Positions 53,927 through 62,383 of a stretch of DNA of 64,000 bases are shown here, piece after piece. The stretch comes from Methylophaga thalassica MP (GTDB lineage Bacteria > Pseudomonadota > Gammaproteobacteria > Nitrosococcales > Methylophagaceae): NCBI RefSeq assembly GCF_000214595.1, contig NZ_AFIG01000003.1, positions 1 to 64,000 of the forward strand, written 5' to 3'. Position 1 is the first letter of the stretch. The number at the start of each line of letters is the position of its first letter. The notes beneath the pieces were generated by a model. That model ran no database searches, had not been told where the DNA came from, and saw only the letters and a program-made list of their open reading frames with translations. A program made the position numbers and the translations under genes.

Positions 53927-54373
53927 TTAAGGTTGCATATTCCAGATATGCGACTGAATTAACCATGAACCATCTTCAGTTTTTACCAGAACCAAAGATA
54001 AAACACCGCCGAAACTTATCTTCTCACCATCGGTGTTTTTTCCGTCTGCGTGCCAGTAACCAATTTGGGTTATCTGATCGTCAGTTGAATAAATAGCATC
54101 TGTTTCAATTTGATGATTGGTCACACCGTTATCAACAAAACTTTGAAATAACTGTGCGATAGCATCTTTACCTTTTAAGATAGCGCCATTACCCGGTGAT
54201 AAGGTCGCATCATTTTTATATAACTGTTTCAAACTATCGACATCGCCAGCATTAAACGCTTTGTTCCATTGGGCATTAGCAAAATCTATCTGATTTTTTA
54301 CCGATAGCTCTTCAGCCATCACAGAAAATTGCACAGAAAACATACTGAACATAAAAACTAAAAACTTTTTCAT
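53927..54373 (-). CDS. exported SnoaL/NTF2-like protein (SgcJ/EcaC family)
   Basis: A 148-residue protein with a cleavable signal peptide (about 1-20, MKKFLVFMFSMFSVQFSVMA). The NTF2-like fold shows the pattern AQWNKAFNAGDVDSLKQLYKNDATLSPGNG...LKGKDAIAQLFQSF and the closing DGSWLIQSHIWN. Members of the SgcJ/EcaC group have no common substrate. The ATG has CAGGAGTGAGTA before it. It is 53 bp downstream of the MarR gene on the same strand and probably co-transcribed with it. Confidence 0.82.
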   Translation of the reverse strand: MKKFLVFMFSMFSVQFSVMAEELSVKNQIDFANAQWNKAFNAGDVDSLKQLYKNDATLSPGNGAILKGKDAIAQLFQSFVDNGVTNHQIETDAIYSTDDQITQIGYWHADGKNTDGEKISFGGVLSLVLVKTEDGSWLIQSHIWNMQP

Positions 54374-54426
54374 TACTCACTCCTGGTTAAATTTAGTGTT
54401 ATCTATTGTTTGGCTTAATTTAACGT

Positions 54427-54930
54427 TCAATCAAAAATCGTTAAATTTCGCTTTAACTTTGCCAGCACATCCATTAATACCTGACCTTGCTCTTTATCAA
54501 TCACGGACATCAATTGTCCCAAACGCTGATAATAATCAGGCATGACTTCGTCTAATTTTTGCTGACCCTTCTTGGTAAGTTTAATTTGTGTTTGCCGTTT
54601 ATCTTTTTCATCGACAATACGTTTTATCAATCCTTCTCGTGCCAAGCCATCTAACAGGCCTGTCATCGTAGCTCGGCTGACCCCAGCTTGTTCTGCTAAC
54701 TTGGAGTGTGAAGACATGAAGGTATCTTCACGCATCAGTAAAATTAACACCCACCAGCGACCCTGGAGTAAATCATAGCGGCTCAAAAACTTATCTAAGC
54801 CGACAGAAAGCTCTGACGCCACCCCTAAAAGATGTAGAAACTGCATCACTGCATTGATATCTACTTCTGGGTAGCGCGAAGCAAATTTTTCTAATATTGC
54901 CTTATCTGGCAAGTCTTTAAGTTGAAGCAT
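54427..54930 (-). CDS. MarR family transcriptional regulator
   Basis: A 167-residue winged-helix regulator. The DNA-binding part (about 60-130) contains LAEQAGVSRATMTGLLDGLAREGLI followed by the wing KDKRQTQIKLTKKG, the standard MarR pattern. It likely controls its own unit and the following exported NTF2-like gene, and perhaps the divergent PepSY gene at 55046. The ligand is unknown. Confidence 0.92.
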   Translation of the reverse strand: MLQLKDLPDKAILEKFASRYPEVDINAVMQFLHLLGVASELSVGLDKFLSRYDLLQGRWWVLILLMREDTFMSSHSKLAEQAGVSRATMTGLLDGLAREGLIKRIVDEKDKRQTQIKLTKKGQQKLDEVMPDYYQRLGQLMSVIDKEQGQVLMDVLAKLKRNLTIFD

Positions 54931-55045
54931 ACCCCATTATAGTTAGCTTCCTAATTTTTAGTAAACCTTTATCTTAAATAAATTCAGCTTCGTTTAAGCT
55001 ACGCCACCTAGTATGTGACCCGTACCTCAACAAAAGGAGCACAAA

Positions 55046-55372
55046 ATGAAAAACGTAAAAACAATTGGCTTAATTGGTGCGGCAACAATGATGATGCAGA
55101 TGGGTGTTGCACATGCGGATTTAGATGCTGATGATATGCGTGAAATCAGAAAAATCTCTGAAGGTTTTGGCTTAATTTCATTAGAACAAGCACAAGCTAA
55201 AGCGCTTGAAGCCAAACCTGGTATTGTAGAAGATGCCGATTTGGAAGACCGTGCCTTTGATAAAGGCTGGGATTATGAGTTTGAAATTGTTGATGCTGAT
55301 GGTGGCGAATGGGAAGTACTAATCGACGCCAAAACCGGTGAAGTTCGTAAAACAACTAAAGACTGGTTCTAA
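55046..55372 (+). CDS. exported PepSY-domain protein
   Basis: A 108-residue periplasmic protein. It has a signal peptide (about 1-24, ending VAHA) and a single PepSY domain with ISLEQAQAKALEAKPGIVEDADLEDR and the closing GGEWEVLIDAKTGEV (about 50-103). PepSY domains are thought to inhibit peptidases or act as periplasmic sensor partners. The ATG has an excellent AAAGGAG. Its stop overlaps the convergent histidine kinase end by 4 bp. A second PepSY gene lies at the other end of the two-component pair. Confidence 0.9.
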   Translation: MKNVKTIGLIGAATMMMQMGVAHADLDADDMREIRKISEGFGLISLEQAQAKALEAKPGIVEDADLEDRAFDKGWDYEFEIVDADGGEWEVLIDAKTGEVRKTTKDWF

Positions 55373-56703
55373 TCAGCTACTGAGGCCTGCAGGTGGATAT
55401 CCACCTGCAGGCCTCCCCATTTCTGGGATTGAGCAAACTGCATAGTACCGTCATAGCTTTCAACAATATCAAATACAATTGCCAAACCTAAACCACTTCC
55501 CGGCGTTGATTCATCAGCCCGAAAACCCCGTTGAGTCAAAGCTGACAAGTCATCATCATGACATCCAGGTCCATCATCCATCACCCGAATAGCAATACCC
55601 TTTTCATTCTTGATCTCTAGTTCTACCCGGCTTTGGCACCATTTGCATGCGTTATCCATGATATTTCCCAGCAGTTCCAGCAAGTCTTCTCGATCACCAT
55701 GAAAACGCAGTTGTTTATCAACCTGACAGGTAATAATCAGTTGTTTATCCTGATAGATACGTTTTAATGTATCAGCCAGACTTACCACTAATTCATGAAT
55801 ATCAACACCTCTTCCAGGCAATGTTAAACCCGACACACGAGCACGTTTTAATTCACGATCAATAATTTGCTTGATTTCCTGAGTCTGCTGATAGATTGCT
55901 GCTTTAGTCACAGCATCGTTTTTCAATTCCTCACTGTCGGCGATCTGGTTTAACAGGGTCAATTGGGTTTTAAGACGATGCGCTAAATTACCAAGCGATT
56001 GCCTGGAGCGGCGTGTTTTTGTGACCATACTGGCCATTAAACGATTGAGTTCAACCAGTAAGGGCCGGATTTCATCAGGCGCCTGTTCATCAATTTTTTC
56101 AATATCGCCTTGCCCCAATAGTTTTAATTCATTCTTAGCTTTATTCAGTGGTCTCAATGCACGTCTGACAATCCAAAACTGTAGCCCCAACAAAGCTAAA
56201 ACGCCTAACAGTGATAAGGTAGTAAATGTCCACTGAAAATGGGTTTTATCCTCCAACATCCAGGCAATATCTTCTGCTACGGTAATCGTGACCTGCTGTC
56301 CCTGCTTCAGATAGCCCGCTGACACAGCCATCAACGGTTGCTGTCCTGGTCCTTCCAGATAAAGCGTGGCTTTTTCACCGAAATTTAAGGCCGGTGTAGA
56401 TAAATCAAAGTCCCATAAAGAGCGTGAGAAGAGTTGTTGTTGTGGTGTTTGAATAGAAAAGTACAGACCTGAGAAGGCCCGCTGATAGCTGCTGCTCAAA
56501 CGACGATCATCCAGTAGGATTTCTCCCTCAGCATTAATATGGATATGAGCAACTAAGGTTTGTGTTTCTTCTTGCAGGCGGGTGATAACTTGCTTTTCGA
56601 TTAAACGATCAATGGTGAAGGTTAGCCACAGCCATTGTCCAATCAACAAGACAGCTAAAAAAATTGCTAAGCCAATGGATAAACGGCTACGAACCGATCG
56701 CAT
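55369..56703 (-). CDS. sensor histidine kinase (PhoQ/QseC-like)
   Basis: Membrane sensor kinase of 444 residues starting with the ATG at 56703, which overlaps the regulator's stop (TAATG). It has two membrane segments (about 10-30 and 160-182, TLSLLGVLALLGLQFW) around a periplasmic sensor of about 125 residues, a HAMP-like linker, and a HisKA box where the phospho-His lies in LGNLAHRLKTQLTLL (about 265). HATPase motifs are NIMDNACKW, DDGPG and GSGLGLAI. It is paired with the upstream OmpR-type regulator and flanked by PepSY genes. Confidence 0.93.
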   Translation of the reverse strand: MRSVRSRLSIGLAIFLAVLLIGQWLWLTFTIDRLIEKQVITRLQEETQTLVAHIHINAEGEILLDDRRLSSSYQRAFSGLYFSIQTPQQQLFSRSLWDFDLSTPALNFGEKATLYLEGPGQQPLMAVSAGYLKQGQQVTITVAEDIAWMLEDKTHFQWTFTTLSLLGVLALLGLQFWIVRRALRPLNKAKNELKLLGQGDIEKIDEQAPDEIRPLLVELNRLMASMVTKTRRSRQSLGNLAHRLKTQLTLLNQIADSEELKNDAVTKAAIYQQTQEIKQIIDRELKRARVSGLTLPGRGVDIHELVVSLADTLKRIYQDKQLIITCQVDKQLRFHGDREDLLELLGNIMDNACKWCQSRVELEIKNEKGIAIRVMDDGPGCHDDDLSALTQRGFRADESTPGSGLGLAIVFDIVESYDGTMQFAQSQKWGGLQVDIHLQASVAD

Positions 56704-57368
56704 TAGTCTTGCTGACCAAAAATATAACCTTGGCCGCGCCTTGTTACTATCCAATCAGCCCCAATTTTCTGACGTAAGCGATTCACATAGACTTCCATCA
56801 CATTGCTGTCTTTGTCACTATCCAGTTGATAGACATGCTCAGTAAGTGTGGTTTTAGAAAGTAACTGCTGGGGGTGCAACATAAAGTATCTTAACAGCTT
56901 AAATTCTGTGCCTGTCAGGCTATGCTTCTCACCCGTCTTCAATATCACGGTCTGCTCTGCTTCATCCAGAGCTAAACCTTCATAACTCAACTCTCCAGGA
57001 TGCTGCCCAGAGCAACGGCGTAAAACAGCATTAATCCGAACGATGAGCTCTTCAGTTTGAAAAGGTTTAGCAAGATAATCATCTGCACCAGCTTTAAAGC
57101 CCAGTACTTTATCTTCCCAGGCATCACGTGCAGTCAGAATAATTACGGGCACGGCATTTTCATTGCGTCGCCAATTTTCTAAGACTTCTAGTCCCGGTTT
57201 CCCCGGTAACCCTAGATCCAATACAATCAGATCATAAGGCTCGATTTCGCCCATTGCTTCGCCATCAATACCATCAGCAGATAAATCTGTGGCAAATCCG
57301 GCTTTATTCAATGCTTGCTGAAGGTTAGGTCCTAATAAGGGATCATCTTCAACCAATAACAGCCGCAT
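56703..57368 (-). CDS. OmpR/PhoP-family response regulator
   Basis: A 221-residue transcription factor. The receiver domain has acidic residues VEDDP, the phospho-Asp in LIVLDLGLPGKPG (about 51) and Lys in YLAKPF. The C-terminal winged helix (about 125-220, LTGTEFKLLRYFMLHPQQLLSKTTL...VNRLRQKIG) is of the OmpR/PhoB type. It starts at the last base of the PepSY gene upstream and overlaps the kinase start by 1 nt, so pepSY-regulator-kinase are translated together. Confidence 0.95.
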   Translation of the reverse strand: MRLLLVEDDPLLGPNLQQALNKAGFATDLSADGIDGEAMGEIEPYDLIVLDLGLPGKPGLEVLENWRRNENAVPVIILTARDAWEDKVLGFKAGADDYLAKPFQTEELIVRINAVLRRCSGQHPGELSYEGLALDEAEQTVILKTGEKHSLTGTEFKLLRYFMLHPQQLLSKTTLTEHVYQLDSDKDSNVMEVYVNRLRQKIGADWIVTRRGQGYIFGQQD

Positions 57369-57679
57369 TAATTATCCTCATTTTCCAGCTCAACAAACTC
57401 ACCTGTTTGAGCATCTAACTCAAGCTCCCAGACCTGACCTTGTTCATCCAGAATCTCGAGTTCGTATATATAACGGCCATCGTCTTTTTCCAAATCTGTT
57501 TCAATGACCTGACCGGGTTTTATTACTTTTGCCTTCGTCAGAATTTCCTGAAGAGGCATAATCTTGCCCTCTTTCAGCAATTGTCTGGCCACACTGGCAC
57601 TTTCATCAGCTTGTGCTGGCGATACCGCAAGCACAGCGCTCACTGAAATAGATAAGCATGTGAATAGAGTGCGTTTCAT
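57368..57679 (-). CDS. exported PepSY-domain protein, first gene of the two-component operon
   Basis: A periplasmic protein of 103 residues from the ATG at 57679 (three more residues if the ATG at 57688 is used). The signal peptide ends near AQA. The PepSY domain has MPLQEILTKAKVIKPGQVIETDLEKDDG and GQVWELELDAQTGEFVELEN. The mature part is acidic. It shares one base with the regulator start, so it is co-expressed and may report periplasmic state to the kinase (inference). It resembles the other PepSY protein at 55046 in layout. Confidence 0.9.
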   Translation of the reverse strand: MKRTLFTCLSISVSAVLAVSPAQADESASVARQLLKEGKIMPLQEILTKAKVIKPGQVIETDLEKDDGRYIYELEILDEQGQVWELELDAQTGEFVELENEDN

Positions 57680-57698
57680 CGTATACATTATTTAGATG

Positions 57699-57714
57699 TC
57701 TAAGTGAGCTTAAG
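57699..57714 (-). promoter_or_regulatory. possible OmpR/PmrA-type direct repeat before the pepSY-regulator-kinase operon
   Basis: On the minus strand CTTAAG-CTCA-CTTAGA is a direct hexamer repeat with a 10-base period, 11-20 bp from the operon start. Similar repeats are targets of PmrA/QseB-type regulators. It suggests autoregulation but could be coincidence. Confidence 0.3.
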
Positions 57715-57754
57715 TGTAGAAATTCAAACTTAAACCAAACTGAATAACGATCTT

Positions 57755-58084
57755 TTATTGAGTGGTAAAAATTCGGATAACTTTACCGTTTTTAAGTAAA
57801 ACATGCGTGCTGCCTTTACTCATTGTTTTAAACATCCATTTTTCAAAATTATCCTGAAGGCGCTCACCATCTTTACCCACTTTCAAAGCCGGTCTGACAG
57901 ACTTCACCACGTTGCTGGGCTGCCAGTTCTCGCCACAAACATGCATGATTTGGTCAACATCCATACCTACCTCTATGGCACTTTTGCCACAGGAATAATG
58001 ATCTAAATACTGACTACTTCCCGCATGAGCTAAACCAGTAAAACTCAAACCTAAGGCTATCGAAGCCAAGTAAAAAAAACGCAT
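57755..58084 (-). CDS. small exported DUF2845-like protein
   Basis: A 109-residue protein with a signal peptide (about 1-21, ending LAHA). The mature part has paired cysteines in SCGKSAIEVGMDVDQIMHVCG, the DUF2845 pattern (a short repeat around Gly and Cys), then a basic and aromatic tail ending VIRIFTTQ. The cysteines may form a periplasmic disulfide. Function is unknown. It stands alone between the PepSY operon and the BCCT transporter, same strand. Confidence 0.75.
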   Translation of the reverse strand: MRFFYLASIALGLSFTGLAHAGSSQYLDHYSCGKSAIEVGMDVDQIMHVCGENWQPSNVVKSVRPALKVGKDGERLQDNFEKWMFKTMSKGSTHVLLKNGKVIRIFTTQ

Positions 58085-58159
58085 ATCTCTCTCCGTTCAT
58101 TTTTTCAGGACAATATCATGAACTGTGTTGAATAATCTTGCCAGATTTTGTTATCAAAT

Positions 58160-60148
58160 TTAACTGTCGCCAACAATATGCAGGAAGTGCATATGTTTTT
58201 CGTATTGAATCAGAATGTCATCAATGACTTGCTCTTGATTGTATCCGTACATATCGTAATGTTGACTACCTTCAGCAAGATACACTTCACCCCGATAATA
58301 ACGCTTTGTCTCATCATCATCGTCTAATGCATCGAGGGCAAAACTTGGCATTACGTGCCTGACGCTGTGAACCCCGTAAACAAAGTCTTTCTCACCACCA
58401 TAGCTGACGTTTAATTCAATCGAATCTTTTTTGCTAACAATCTCAGATTCAACACCAGTATTACGTAATTCCGCCGCCACTTTTTTCAACGCGGGTTTCA
58501 CCACATCGTTCAAAAATGTTTGCATTGTCGCTTTATCAGGATATTCACTCAAATTTTTCAGGCGTTGCTTCCAGCCAACTTGTCTGCCTGTACTCACAGG
58601 AGTCTGTGGCACACCAATGATCAGGCGTTTTATGCCTTCCATTCTTAAGCCTTTCATCAAGCCAAAACACATCAGTAACATGATGACAACAAATGGCAGA
58701 GCACCAGCAATAGAAGCCGTTTGTAAGGCTTTTAAACCACCCGCCAGCAATAACGCAGCAGCAACACAACCTTCCGTTAATGCCCAAAAAATGCGCTGCC
58801 AAACCGGCGGTTTAGGATGGCCATTGGAGGTAATCATATCAATGACCAAGGAACCTGAATCTGATGATGTTACAAAAAATGTGATGACCAGTATGGTGGC
58901 TAAGCCAGAAGAAATCATACTCAGCGGCATATGCTCAAACATCGAGAAAACGGCGATGGCACTATTTTCACTGACGGCTCCAGAAATAACCCCGGCAAGA
59001 TTACCCAGCTCCATATGAATGGCTGTTCCACCAAAAAACGTCATCCACATAAAGGTAAAACCAACAGGCACAAATAACACACCTAGAATAAACTGACGGA
59101 TAGTTCGACCCCTCGACACTCGGGCAATAAACATCCCGACAAAGGGCGACCAGGCAATCCACCAGCCCCAATAGAATAATGTCCAGCCACCTATCCAGCC
59201 ATTAGGATCATAAGCGTATAGATTGAATGTTTTATTAACCACTTCGCTTAAATAATTACCGGTGTTTTGTACCAATGTTTGCAATAAGAACAGCGTCGGA
59301 CCAGCAAATAAAACAAACAACAATAAAAGAATAGCCAGCCCCAGATTAATTTCAGACAGACGTTTGATGCCTGAGTCCAGCCCAGCGACAACAGAAATAG
59401 TTGCTAGCAGTGTAATCCCTGCAATCAAGCCGATTTGAAGACCCACTGATTCTGCTGGTAAGCCAAACATATAAGTAAGCCCGGCATTCACCTGTAAAAC
59501 CCCAAGACCCAGTGAAGTCGCCACACCAAACATGGTGCCTAGCACGGCGAAAATATCTACTGTATGGCCGATGGGGCCATATATTTTTTCACCAATTAAG
59601 GGATAAAGTGACGAGCGAATGCTTAACGGTAAATTGTGTCGAAAACCAAAATAGGCAAGCGATAAACCCACCACGGCATAAATTGCCCAAGCGTGTAAGC
59701 CCCAATGGAAAAACGTGATCGACATCGCTTCCCTGGCAGCTTCAATATCACCACCTTGGCCTACAGGTGGTGAAGAAAAGTGCATAATCGGCTCAGCAAC
59801 GCCGAAAAATAATAAACCTATCCCCATGCCAGCACTAAACAACATGGCAAACCACGATAAATAACCATAGTCAGGTTCAGAATGATCAGGGCCAAGTTTA
59901 ATAGCCCCATAGGAACTCATTGCCAGGCCAATACTGAAGATAAGGAAAAATCCGACGGCCAGTAAATAAAACCAGCCAAAACTATTTACTATCCAGGATT
60001 GAGTCGCGGTAAAAACTGAAGAGGCGGTATCAGAAAAAAACGCTGCAAAAATAACAAAAGCGATAATTAAAATAGCTGAACCAAAAAATACGGGTGGATT
60101 GATTTCTGCTTTACGTGTTGTTTTATTTTCTATCGTCGGACTCGTCAT
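58160..60148 (-). CDS. BCCT family betaine/choline/carnitine transporter
   Basis: Inner-membrane symporter for compatible solutes such as glycine betaine or choline. The 662-residue protein has 12 predicted membrane segments and the family's tryptophan-rich signature GWTLFYWGWWIAWSPFVGMFIARVSRG split across TM8 and the following loop, plus GMGIGLLFFGVAEP near TM3. A C-terminal cytoplasmic domain of about 150 residues (from about 510) is like that of BetT and may sense osmotic strength. Substrate cannot be told from sequence. The porin upstream on the same strand may be its outer-membrane partner. Confidence 0.94.
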   Translation of the reverse strand: MTSPTIENKTTRKAEINPPVFFGSAILIIAFVIFAAFFSDTASSVFTATQSWIVNSFGWFYLLAVGFFLIFSIGLAMSSYGAIKLGPDHSEPDYGYLSWFAMLFSAGMGIGLLFFGVAEPIMHFSSPPVGQGGDIEAAREAMSITFFHWGLHAWAIYAVVGLSLAYFGFRHNLPLSIRSSLYPLIGEKIYGPIGHTVDIFAVLGTMFGVATSLGLGVLQVNAGLTYMFGLPAESVGLQIGLIAGITLLATISVVAGLDSGIKRLSEINLGLAILLLLFVLFAGPTLFLLQTLVQNTGNYLSEVVNKTFNLYAYDPNGWIGGWTLFYWGWWIAWSPFVGMFIARVSRGRTIRQFILGVLFVPVGFTFMWMTFFGGTAIHMELGNLAGVISGAVSENSAIAVFSMFEHMPLSMISSGLATILVITFFVTSSDSGSLVIDMITSNGHPKPPVWQRIFWALTEGCVAAALLLAGGLKALQTASIAGALPFVVIMLLMCFGLMKGLRMEGIKRLIIGVPQTPVSTGRQVGWKQRLKNLSEYPDKATMQTFLNDVVKPALKKVAAELRNTGVESEIVSKKDSIELNVSYGGEKDFVYGVHSVRHVMPSFALDALDDDDETKRYYRGEVYLAEGSQHYDMYGYNQEQVIDDILIQYEKHMHFLHIVGDS

Positions 60149-60195
60149 ATATATATGAACTCTCTGATTATTATTTTGTTTAATGCGGGTAATAC

Positions 60196-61563
60196 TTAGA
60201 AGTAATAGCCAAAATTGATATTAAAACGCGTCTGCCAATCATCATTCTGGTTGGCGCCTAAGCGATCACCAAAAGGATCATCGCCACCAATGAATTCATT
60301 GCCATTTGAGGCGCTTAAATCGGTGTAGATGTACCAGTTGCCACTAGCCCAAGCCGCCCCCAAAGTAGCGAGTGCACTATCGTTAAAGTCACGCTCTTCT
60401 TTCAATAAAATACTGTATTCGACATAGGGCATAACGTAATCCAGCCACGGCAACTGATTTGTGTCATAGCGATAACTGAGAGAAACAGCCGGTAACCAGG
60501 CTTCTGCAGCGACTGTATTGGGAAAATCATAGGCCCCCATTTGCACCAGCTTACTTGTTCCCAAAGGCTGATCTTTGTCTACGTCAAAACGGTAGTACGT
60601 TAATTGTGTTGCCAGTGTAAATGCTCGCCATTTGTTCAGCATATGACCAGAGACAGCATAATGGTGCCCATCATCTTGTGAACCACGGCTTTTTAATTGC
60701 GAATACTGTAAGGAGAAACCAAGATCGGTTTTGATTTCACCGGAACCAAGGTGAGTAATACCCCGTAAATTAAACTGGTTACGTTCTTCATAACCATCAC
60801 CAGATTCATTGACCACATCGTAGGAATAGCGAGCACTTTGATGTGATGAACCCGTATATGAGCCTTCATCAGAGACATAATAGGCAATGTCCCAATCCCA
60901 TTGGTCTGTGGACTGATGATATTTAACCCCCAGATCCATATCATCAGATAGACCGAGATAATAATGCTGATCAAAAAACCAGCTCTGCGATACACCATAA
61001 GGCCCGGGACCAAAAGGCACTCTGTTTACACCGACTTGTATCTGACGCTGCTCGTCAAATTGATAACCTAACCAGCCCGTGTGCAGAAAGTTATAACCGT
61101 TATACCAGCGGTATTCTAATTTCCCCAGATAAGGGCCATTTTCATAGTCGAGATTCAGACGAAACGTATCCAGGGCAAAGTTACCATCATCATCAAATGA
61201 CCGTGAGGCACCACCTGTCTCAGGATAATCGCCAATCGCGTAATTCGCCCTAATCGCTCCCCCTACTTTGAGGTGACCAAACCGGATTTTATCGTCAGGT
61301 TTAGCTTCAGTATCGACTTGGGATTCTGCTAATGCTTCAAGTTTTGCCGTTGATTGCTGTTTTTCCTGTTCGGCTTTAGCAAGCGCAGCACGTGTTTTTT
61401 CCAACTCCAGTTGTAGAGCTTTAACACGGGTCTGTAATTGTTCAACCGTTTCTTGTTCAGCATCAGCAACTGCAATTGATGATGCGCCCAACGCTAATAG
61501 AGCAATAATTGATTGGCTTAAAAACAAGCTTCTTGTGGACAAGATAGCTCTTCGTCTTATCAT
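60196..61563 (-). CDS. outer-membrane porin with N-terminal coiled coil
   Basis: A 455-residue predicted outer-membrane protein. A signal peptide (about 1-34, ending VADA) is followed by a coiled coil of about 45 residues with heptads (VEQLQTRVKALQLELEKTRA...), then a beta-barrel of alternating strands ending in INFGYYF with terminal Phe. The coiled coil should reach into the periplasm and trimerise, as in some carbohydrate-type porins. It is 47 bp upstream of the BCCT transporter, so solute entry for that transporter is plausible. Confidence 0.82.
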   Translation of the reverse strand: MIRRRAILSTRSLFLSQSIIALLALGASSIAVADAEQETVEQLQTRVKALQLELEKTRAALAKAEQEKQQSTAKLEALAESQVDTEAKPDDKIRFGHLKVGGAIRANYAIGDYPETGGASRSFDDDGNFALDTFRLNLDYENGPYLGKLEYRWYNGYNFLHTGWLGYQFDEQRQIQVGVNRVPFGPGPYGVSQSWFFDQHYYLGLSDDMDLGVKYHQSTDQWDWDIAYYVSDEGSYTGSSHQSARYSYDVVNESGDGYEERNQFNLRGITHLGSGEIKTDLGFSLQYSQLKSRGSQDDGHHYAVSGHMLNKWRAFTLATQLTYYRFDVDKDQPLGTSKLVQMGAYDFPNTVAAEAWLPAVSLSYRYDTNQLPWLDYVMPYVEYSILLKEERDFNDSALATLGAAWASGNWYIYTDLSASNGNEFIGGDDPFGDRLGANQNDDWQTRFNINFGYYF

Positions 61564-61688
61564 GTAATTATCCGTTTAGATTACTGATGAACTTTTTGGA
61601 AAACGTTATTCACTAGGTGAAAAACGAAGAGGTGTGTTAAGAACACGTATTGTTTACCCTAACAATTTGAAGCCATGACTTCAAATCA

Positions 61689-62375
61689 TCAGAACAGAAT
61701 TCGGGCCACTACGGGGAGATGATCTGAGGCTTTTTTTGCCAGAGAAGATTTGTGTATATCCAAAGACAGTAGATGCTGACGAGGGTGAACCCAAATACGA
61801 TCCAAGGCAAATACAGGAAAAAAACTGGGGAAACTCTTTCTTGATGGCGTGGTATCAAAATAGGCTTTTAAGCGGCGTAATGTTCGTCCCCACAAAAACC
61901 ATTCATTCAAATCCCCCATCAACACCGCCGTATCAACTTCATGCTCGCCTAGACGGCTCAAGAGTTTTTCTACCTGATACTGGCGTTCCGTAGGTTTTAA
62001 ACCAAAATGAGTGGTCATTATCACCAGTTGATGCTGCTCTATTTCCAGCCTGAGTTGAATGGCACCTCTGGGCTCATGAGGTGCCAGACTCAAATCAATC
62101 AGTTCATGAGAGCTTAATGGATATTTACTTAAAACCGCATTGCCATAATGACGACTTTCACGAAACATTGTCGGTCCGGCAATACCGATCATCCCCGTTT
62201 GTTGGGCAATAAAATCCAGCAGGTCGATATCATTGACCATGTGATGCTCGACCTCTTGTAGCGCAATGATGTCAGCATCTATCTCACGGATGACATCCAC
62301 TATTCTAAACGGATCAAAATGTCCATCAGTGCCGATACAGGCATGGATGTTATAACTGGCTAACTTAAGGTCCAT
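61689..62375 (-). CDS. endonuclease/exonuclease/phosphatase family protein
   Basis: A 228-residue protein of the DNase I/sphingomyelinase-like fold. Motifs are LASYNIHACIG, ALQEVEHH (catalytic Glu), GDLNEWF and the terminal SDHLPVVARI (SDH motif). No signal peptide, so cytoplasmic. Substrate (nucleic acid, phospholipid or inositol phosphate) is not predictable. It is 8 bp after the phospholipase D-like gene, and this pairing with a phospholipase D/VTT fusion suggests a role in phospholipid turnover (inference). Confidence 0.88.
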   Translation of the reverse strand: MDLKLASYNIHACIGTDGHFDPFRIVDVIREIDADIIALQEVEHHMVNDIDLLDFIAQQTGMIGIAGPTMFRESRHYGNAVLSKYPLSSHELIDLSLAPHEPRGAIQLRLEIEQHQLVIMTTHFGLKPTERQYQVEKLLSRLGEHEVDTAVLMGDLNEWFLWGRTLRRLKAYFDTTPSRKSFPSFFPVFALDRIWVHPRQHLLSLDIHKSSLAKKASDHLPVVARILF

Positions 62376-62383
62376 TCAATCTC

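Noticed and set aside
58431-59018. 195-codon plus-strand open frame inside the BCCT gene
   Set aside because: It is entirely antisense to a well-conserved transporter gene. Length alone is not evidence, and composition follows the opposite strand.
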